Shown here in pieces: positions 51,739 through 56,226 of a stretch of DNA of 56,226 nucleotides. The position numbers and the translations under genes were made by a program. The notes under the pieces are model-generated. The model searched no databases, was not told the DNA's origin, and saw nothing but the letters and a program-made list of their open reading frames with translations. Within the stretch, counting starts at the first letter, position 1; each line of letters starts with the position of its first letter. Source of the stretch: Candidatus Angelobacter sp. Gp1-AA117. GTDB taxonomy: Bacteria > Acidobacteriota > Terriglobia > Terriglobales > Acidobacteriaceae. The stretch covers positions 1-56,226 of the forward strand of contig QHVI01000036.1 of assembly GCA_003223515.1 (NCBI GenBank). The letters are read 5' to 3'.

Positions 51739-52046
51739 ACAACGAGTTTAGCAAAACCTTTCCACCGCAGAGGCCGCCGAGACCGCAGAGGAGCCGAAAC
51801 GCAACAAGCAAAACCTTTGCAACAGAGGAACAGAGTAAGCAGAGTAAGCAGAGGAAATAAAAATCAAATCCTTGACCACCGAGGCACGGAGAAACGAAGA
51901 ACCACGGAGAGAAGCTGATATGAGTTTATGAATTTGCCGATATTCGTTTTCTCCCGATCGACAAAGAAACAAGCCGATAACAATGTTGAGGAAAATTGCG
52001 GACACGGAGAAGAGCCGTTTCAAATGTGTTTGCTAAAATTCACAAC
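51739..52046. repeat. Divergent promoter region of thrC and lysA with repeats
   Basis: It contains CCGCAGAGGCCGCCGAGACC-type repeat units (about 51771-51800), AGCAGAGTAAGCAGAG (about 51837) and CACCGAGGCACGGAGAAACG (about 51876), all purine-rich dispersed-repeat relatives. No gene is visible. Both promoters must lie here. Confidence 0.5.
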
Positions 52047-53327
52047 ATGTTTGTCCGGCCTCCGGCATTTGAATACAAAGACAGAAAACTGTATTGCGAG
52101 CGAATTCCTCTTGATCAGCTTGCAGAAAAATATGGGACGCCGCTGTATGTCTATTCGGCCACGGCCATTCAGGACCGTTTTTCCATCTTTGATACCGCAT
52201 TTGAAGGCGTGCCGCACACCATCTGCTACTCGGTCAAAGCCAATTCCAATCTGAGCATCCTGCGTCTTCTGGCCAAACTGGGCGCTGGTTTTGACATTGT
52301 TTCCGGCGGTGAACTGGAACGGGTGCGTCTGGCAGATAAGAAGACCCTGAGTAAGGTCGTATTTTCCGGTGTTGGGAAAACTGCAGACGAGTTGGCCCTG
52401 GCACTGCGCGCGGGCATTCTGCTTTTCAACGTGGAGAGCGAAGGCGAGCTTGAACTGCTGGCCGAATGCGCCGGAAAGCTGCGTACGACGGCGAACGTGG
52501 CGTTGCGCGTGAATCCTGATGTTCCGGCAGAGACTCATCCCTACATCTCCACTGGGCTGCATGAGCACAAATTTGGTGTCCCGATCGATACAGCGCGGGG
52601 CCTCTACCGCAGGGCGGCTGCGCACAAATACTTGAAGGTGGCCGGAGTCAGCCTGCACATCGGCTCGCAGATCACTGATGTTTCGCCTTTTGCGATTGCC
52701 ATTGAGCGAGCGACAGAACTCATTCGCCAGCTTACGGCAGACGGCCACAAGATCCGCTTTCTCGATGGTGGAGGAGGCCTGGGAATCTCCTACAACAGCG
52801 CGCAGCCGCTGCCTTTTCCTGAACTGGTCAGTAGCTATGCCCAGGCCATTACCAGCGTGCTGCAGCAACTGGGCAAGCAGCGGCCACATCTGCTGCTGGA
52901 GCCGGGACGCTCAATCGTGGCTCCGGCAGGAGCTCTGGTGACACGCGTGCTCTATACCAAACGCAACGGGGCGAAGAATTTTGCGATTGTCGATGCAGCC
53001 ATGAATGACCTGCTGCGTCCGGCACTGTACGGGGCCCGGCATGAGATCACTCCGGTGGCGCTCGAAGAGGCGATTATCCAGACGGACGTAGTGGGGCCGG
53101 TATGCGAGTCGGGGGATTTCCTGGCCCGCGATGTGACGCTGCCGGCATTAGGTTCAGGCGAATATCTCTGCGTGCTGGATGCCGGGGCTTACGGCATGGC
53201 TCTGGCATCGAATTACAACACGCGACCGCGCCCGGCTGAGGTGCTGGTGGAGGGAGCCAGGGCGCGCGTGATCCGTCGCCGTGAAACACTCAAAGAGACT
53301 CTGCACCCGGAGAGCGCCTGCTTATGA
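52047..53327 (+). CDS. lysA: Diaminopimelate decarboxylase
   Basis: 426 residues from ATG 52047 (MFVRPPAFEYKDRKLYCERI). The frame is open 17 codons further, but those residues are not conserved-looking. The PLP lysine is in YSVKANSN, SGGELERV and GFDIVSGGE follow, and HIGSQITD, LDGGGGLGI and EPGRSIVAPAG are the PLP-phosphate and substrate loops. The catalytic Cys is in GPVCESGDFLA. The last step of lysine synthesis is decarboxylation of meso-DAP. Its stop overlaps the start of the next gene (ATGA), so the two are translationally coupled. Confidence 0.95.
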   Translation: MFVRPPAFEYKDRKLYCERIPLDQLAEKYGTPLYVYSATAIQDRFSIFDTAFEGVPHTICYSVKANSNLSILRLLAKLGAGFDIVSGGELERVRLADKKTLSKVVFSGVGKTADELALALRAGILLFNVESEGELELLAECAGKLRTTANVALRVNPDVPAETHPYISTGLHEHKFGVPIDTARGLYRRAAAHKYLKVAGVSLHIGSQITDVSPFAIAIERATELIRQLTADGHKIRFLDGGGGLGISYNSAQPLPFPELVSSYAQAITSVLQQLGKQRPHLLLEPGRSIVAPAGALVTRVLYTKRNGAKNFAIVDAAMNDLLRPALYGARHEITPVALEEAIIQTDVVGPVCESGDFLARDVTLPALGSGEYLCVLDAGAYGMALASNYNTRPRPAEVLVEGARARVIRRRETLKETLHPESACL

Positions 53328-53791
53328 CCGATCTGAAATCCCTGGCATACGAGTTGCTGCATGAGGCGCAGCAGGCATTACAGCAGGAAGAAAACCTGAC
53401 GCCTACAGCGGTGGTCATCACCCCTGCCGAGAACCTGATCTTTGATCTTGAATATGGAAATGACGAGGAGCGCGAGGAGCTTTACGCAGAGATGATCGAA
53501 GTAGCGCTCGAAAAAAACGCAACGGCCATTCTCACCGTAAATGACATTTACCTGGATAATGCCGGAGCACCCGTGAAACTGGAAGGCGCGGGCTGGGGTG
53601 GACTTGCGGAAACACCGTCTGAAGCCATTGTAGTGATGGTCTCCGGCGGGGACTTCGATACGTGGATGTTGACCAGCCCCTATGTACACCAGGGGAAGCA
53701 GATCATCTTCCAGCCGCCACGGGAAAAGCTGGAACCCGGGGCAGAGCTGGAGCTGCTGGGAGACTGGACAGGACGGACAGGAGCCGCGTAA
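53324..53791 (+). CDS. Hypothetical protein coupled to lysA
   Basis: 155 residues starting with the ATGA overlap of the lysA stop. Soluble, acidic, with a helix (LKSLAYELLHEAQQALQQEE), a central AVVITPAENLIFDLEYGN and ATAILTVNDIYLDNAG. GWGGLAETPSEAIVVMVSGG follows and the protein ends in a Glu-rich segment. I do not recognise the family. Coupled translation suggests a role linked to lysine or diaminopimelate metabolism, but that is inference from position only. Confidence 0.72.
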   Translation: MTDLKSLAYELLHEAQQALQQEENLTPTAVVITPAENLIFDLEYGNDEEREELYAEMIEVALEKNATAILTVNDIYLDNAGAPVKLEGAGWGGLAETPSEAIVVMVSGGDFDTWMLTSPYVHQGKQIIFQPPREKLEPGAELELLGDWTGRTGAA

Positions 53792-53859
53792 ATTTACCCA
53801 TTTACCAAATTACCCAATTACCAAATCCGTCTCGTTCCTGGCTGATGAGTGCTAACAGC

Positions 53860-53885
53860 AAAAAACCCCTTGCAGAGGCAAGGGG
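53860..53885 (-). terminator. Intrinsic terminator of the cold-shock gene
   Basis: CCCCTTGC-AGAG-GCAAGGGG (53866-53885) is a perfect 8-bp stem. On the minus strand it is followed by TTTTTT (53865-53860). It lies 28 bases after the cold-shock stop and may also limit transcription from the lysA side. Confidence 0.88.
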
Positions 53886-53913
53886 TACGGAATCGGGAAC
53901 GGCCCCGAGTAAA

Positions 53914-54123
53914 TTACGCGTTGCCGCGCATCACATTGGCCGCGAGGTAACCCTTGGGACCTTTTAAAAGCTCAAACTCCACGGTTTCGCCTTCATTCAA
54001 TGTCCGGTAGCCATTTTCCTGGATAGCGGAAAAATGCACAAAGACATCTTCCCCGGTTGAACGTTGAATGAAACCATATCCTTTGGCTCCATTGAACCAC
54101 TTTACTGTTCCCTTCTCTTTCAC
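53914..54123 (-). CDS. Cold-shock protein (CspA family)
   Basis: 69 residues, the usual length. It binds single-stranded RNA or DNA with an OB fold. [16 protein letters not shown] holds RNP1, and [10 protein letters not shown] holds RNP2. [17 protein letters not shown] ends the barrel. The ATG follows GAGAAGGG. The long leader upstream (54124 on) is where family members often have temperature-responsive structure, but I cannot identify a cold box. A strong terminator ends the transcript. Confidence 0.95.
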   Translation of the reverse strand: MKEKGTVKWFNGAKGYGFIQRSTGEDVFVHFSAIQENGYRTLNEGETVEFELLKGPKGYLAANVMRGNA

Positions 54124-54528
54124 AAACTTACTCCTTTCGCCTCAGCTTCAAGATAAATCTCTCCCGCGGTCAGCGGCGGGATGAGAGAAGAGGTTGTTGC
54201 TTTGCCGGCCAGCTTTTCCCATAACAAAAAAGGCTGCTGAATCCTTCAGCATAAGCTGTTGAAGGCCCGGCAACCGGTCTGTTTCGTGAAGTTTGACTGC
54301 GCTGTACAAAAACATCAACCCGAGTCCATCTCCGGTTTACACCGGACCCCACAGGTATGTTCCTGGGGAGCTAGGCATGATATTCAGGAACTCTGGATTT
54401 TGTAAAGCCCTTTATTAAGGAAGTTCGGCTAAAGTTTTTTCCATCGAGAACCAGGGTACTTTCGTGTATTTTATGAGCCCCTCAAAATAACGGGCGGATG
54501 GCGGTATTTGATACTATTGCCGTAATTA
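54124..54528. other. Divergent region between the cold-shock and YihY genes
   Basis: There is no gene. On the minus strand it forms the 5' leader and promoter of the cold-shock gene. CTGAATCCTTCAGCATAAGC and GCTGTTGAAGGC around 54238-54266 can pair weakly. The YihY promoter should be in the last 100 bases. No Shine-Dalgarno is obvious for the YihY start. Confidence 0.4.
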
Positions 54529-55497
54529 ATGAAGCCGAATCCTATTGCAGCAGCCGCGCCCGGGCCAGCGCGCGTGGCGGAGTCCCCGGCCACTACTGTC
54601 CTTTTGCGCCCCTGGAGAGAGATGGCGCAACGCCGGGGTGTTTCTACCCTGCGTTATCTGACCAGGACTGAGGCGCATACGTTCGCATTTTCAGTGGCGG
54701 CCAATGCGGTGCTGTCATTTTTCCCTTTTATGGTGCTGCTGATGTGGCTGGTGCGCAACATCTTCCACTCGCCTACCATGGCCAAAGTATTGACGCAGTT
54801 TTTTCTGGATCTGATGCCGATCACGCAGCAGGCTGACCAGAATTTCATGGTCCGCAACCTGAACGCGGTGGTGAATGCGCGGCATGGAGCGCAACTGGTT
54901 TCGATCGTGATGCTGCTCATCAGCTCCAGTGGCGTGTTCCTTCCGCTGGAAGTGGCTTTCAATAAAATCTGGGGATTCAGCAAAGACCGTTCTTACCTGG
55001 GAAACCAGATGGTTTCGCTGCTACTGGCTTTTGCCTGCGGAGGTCTGGCGCTGATCTCGGTGGCGCTGGCGGCCGGACACGCGCGCGTTCTGGCCTTCCT
55101 GTTGCGGGGCAATGAAAATATCGTCTTTCGCTCCGCCACGTTCATTGTGCTGAAGGTGGTGGCCATGGTTGCCAGCGTGGCCATTTTTTATTTAATTTAT
55201 TGGCTGTTGCCTAATGGCAAGGTCCCCGCCCGAAGCGTGCTTCCGGCTGCCGTCGCGATGGGGGTTATCTGGGAGCTTGCCAAGTATGCCTATATTCTGG
55301 CCCTGCCCTGGTTGAAGTTCCCGGAAGTATACGGCCCCTTTTATATTTCGATAACGCTGATGTTCTGGGCATTCATCTCAGGCCTTTTGGTGCTGGCAGG
55401 CGCGCATCTGACTGCCGGTCCGGCAATGGCAAGAGAAGCGGCGCCTTCAACAGAGATTTCTATAGCGCAGTCAGGCAGTGACGGAATTCATAACTGA
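54529..55497 (+). CDS. YihY/virulence-factor BrkB family membrane protein
   Basis: 322 residues. After about 60 soluble residues, five to six hydrophobic segments are visible: NAVLSFFPFMVLLMWLV, LVSIVMLLISSSGVFLPL, MVSLLLAFACGGLALISV, ATFIVLKVVAMVASVAIFYL, SVLPAAVAMGVIWELAKYAY and SITLMFWAFISGLLVLAGAH. The pattern and spacing are those of the YihY/BrkB inner-membrane family. The function is not established. An RNase BN label in old annotations is wrong for this family. The C-terminal 30 residues are cytoplasmic or periplasmic and low-complexity. Confidence 0.88.
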   Translation: MKPNPIAAAAPGPARVAESPATTVLLRPWREMAQRRGVSTLRYLTRTEAHTFAFSVAANAVLSFFPFMVLLMWLVRNIFHSPTMAKVLTQFFLDLMPITQQADQNFMVRNLNAVVNARHGAQLVSIVMLLISSSGVFLPLEVAFNKIWGFSKDRSYLGNQMVSLLLAFACGGLALISVALAAGHARVLAFLLRGNENIVFRSATFIVLKVVAMVASVAIFYLIYWLLPNGKVPARSVLPAAVAMGVIWELAKYAYILALPWLKFPEVYGPFYISITLMFWAFISGLLVLAGAHLTAGPAMAREAAPSTEISIAQSGSDGIHN

Positions 55498-55617
55498 ATC
55501 TATGTACATGGACCATGTCCTTTGCCCGTACGTTCGGACCGGGGTTCTGAGTATTGGTCTTTTAGAAGTGTCACGATTGCCGCTGCTTCGAATGGAGCAG
55601 CGCCATGGAGAACAACA

Positions 55618-55746
55618 ATGAAGAGAATGACGTTGCGTCTGCTGATTACGGTGTTGCTGCTGGTGGGAGCCGGTTCAAGTGCAGTATCTGCCAACGGGAC
55701 CTTGCCTGTTCCTACTTGCCGACCAAATTATCCCTGCTTCAGGTAG
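55618..55746 (+). CDS. Tiny secreted peptide (42 residues)
   Basis: ATG 55618 follows GGAGA by about 7 bases. A near-ideal signal peptide (MKRMTLRLLITVLLLVGAG, then SSAVSA) is followed by a mature peptide of 16-17 residues, NGTLPVPTCRPNYPCFR, with two Cys and three Pro. Small secreted peptides with this plan are familiar in Acidobacteria. I know no function. An upstream extension of the frame lacks a ribosome binding site. It lies 57 bases before the next membrane protein, which may be co-transcribed. Confidence 0.55.
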   Translation: MKRMTLRLLITVLLLVGAGSSAVSANGTLPVPTCRPNYPCFR

Positions 55747-55803
55747 AGGCAACCCGCAAGACTTGGAATGCGCGAGTGGTTGGGTTAAGCTGGCCACTCG
55801 TGT

Positions 55804-56226
55804 ATGAAGGCTTTCGAAATACCGCTGGTGTGGACGACCACAGCTTTGCAGTTGCTGCTGGCTGTGTTACTGGTCCGTCGCGGATTTCATAAGCAGTTTC
55901 GCGCTTTCTTCGTCTATATCATCTACATCATAGTGATCCAGATCATTGGGTCCATCGCATATTCCCATGCTGACTTTTACTTCACCTTCTTCTGGGTCAT
56001 TGAAGCGTTCTCCATCGTCATCATGTTTTTTGTGTTGTATGAGGTGTTCCATCGGGTTTTCAGAACTTTTCAGAGCATTGTCTGGTTTCGGTTCCTTTTT
56101 CCCACTATGGGAATCCTCATGCTGATCGTAGCCGGCCTTCGCGCAATGTGGCTGCCTATGCCGGGCCGAGACCGCCTGGTTGCGGCCATGTTTTCGCTTG
56201 AAATTATCGTGGGTTTTCTACAAGTT
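55804..56226 (+). CDS. 5' part of a multi-pass membrane protein cut by the window end
   Basis: Open from ATG 55804 to the last base (141 codons, no stop). It is strongly hydrophobic with at least four membrane segments: TTALQLLLAVLLVRRGF, FFVYIIYIIVIQIIGSIAYS, FTFFWVIEAFSIVIMFFVLY and TMGILMLIVAGLRAMWL, with short basic loops between. I do not recognise the family. The ribosome binding site is weak. It probably forms a unit with the small secreted peptide 57 bases upstream. Confidence 0.7.
   Translation, partial: MKAFEIPLVWTTTALQLLLAVLLVRRGFHKQFRAFFVYIIYIIVIQIIGSIAYSHADFYFTFFWVIEAFSIVIMFFVLYEVFHRVFRTFQSIVWFRFLFPTMGILMLIVAGLRAMWLPMPGRDRLVAAMFSLEIIVGFLQV

Noticed and set aside
1-56226. CRISPR array
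   Set aside because: No regularly spaced identical repeats with unique spacers; the repeats present are dispersed or are coding tandem units.

Overview
The window looks like chromosomal DNA from an acidobacterium, probably class Terriglobia (Koribacter/Acidobacteriaceae-like). The inference rests on two large Oar-type TonB-dependent receptors with an N-terminal carboxypeptidase-regulatory domain, many secreted proteins of unknown function, a TrbI/VirB10-like secreted protein, widely spaced genes, and intergenic DNA full of short structured repeats. The sequence is moderately GC-rich by eye. No taxonomic marker such as rRNA is present.

Layout. 1-3900: end of a partial gene, an SPFH/prohibitin-family membrane protein, a secreted protein with an internal duplication, and a dense set of small repeats. 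3944-7402: first Oar-like receptor. 7966-13235: an apparent 5.2 kb integrative element at the 3' end of tRNA-Glu. It carries a large serine recombinase whose reading frame ends inside the tRNA (antisense), a small resolvase, a ribbon-helix-helix protein, a 90-residue unknown, and a frameshifted TIR-like gene. A 9-bp direct repeat, identical to the tRNA 3' end including CCA, marks the far end. 13398-16940: SRPBCC protein, broken TetR gene, conserved unknown, GAF-PAS histidine kinase. 17068-26800: S33-type hydrolase, secreted proteins, YVTN beta-propeller protein, second Oar-like receptor with a strong terminator, TrbI-like protein. 26931-33764: housekeeping and metabolic genes (pyrF, RlpA, thiolase, CYTH protein, GMC oxidoreductase) plus two secreted unknowns. 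34285-40206: a 1973-residue secreted repeat protein. 40537-45253: secreted YtcJ-like amidohydrolase, a nuclease-like unknown and a flavin amine oxidase.

45608-46063: two very small genes on the minus strand upstream of the amine oxidase. Their products look like leader-containing RiPP-type precursor peptides, and both are short enough to be missed by automatic annotation. One ends inside a small inverted-repeat element. 46499-56226: tRNA-Ala, M20 peptidase, AlaX-type editing protein, divergent thrC and lysA (aspartate-family amino acids), cold-shock protein, YihY/BrkB membrane protein, a 42-residue secreted peptide, and a membrane protein running off the end.

The least-explained material is the RiPP-like peptide pair, the tRNA-Glu integrative element, and the repeats. 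Among the repeats, one class has three hairpins whose stems differ between copies but keep base pairing, as expected of a conserved structured RNA or a mobile DNA element.
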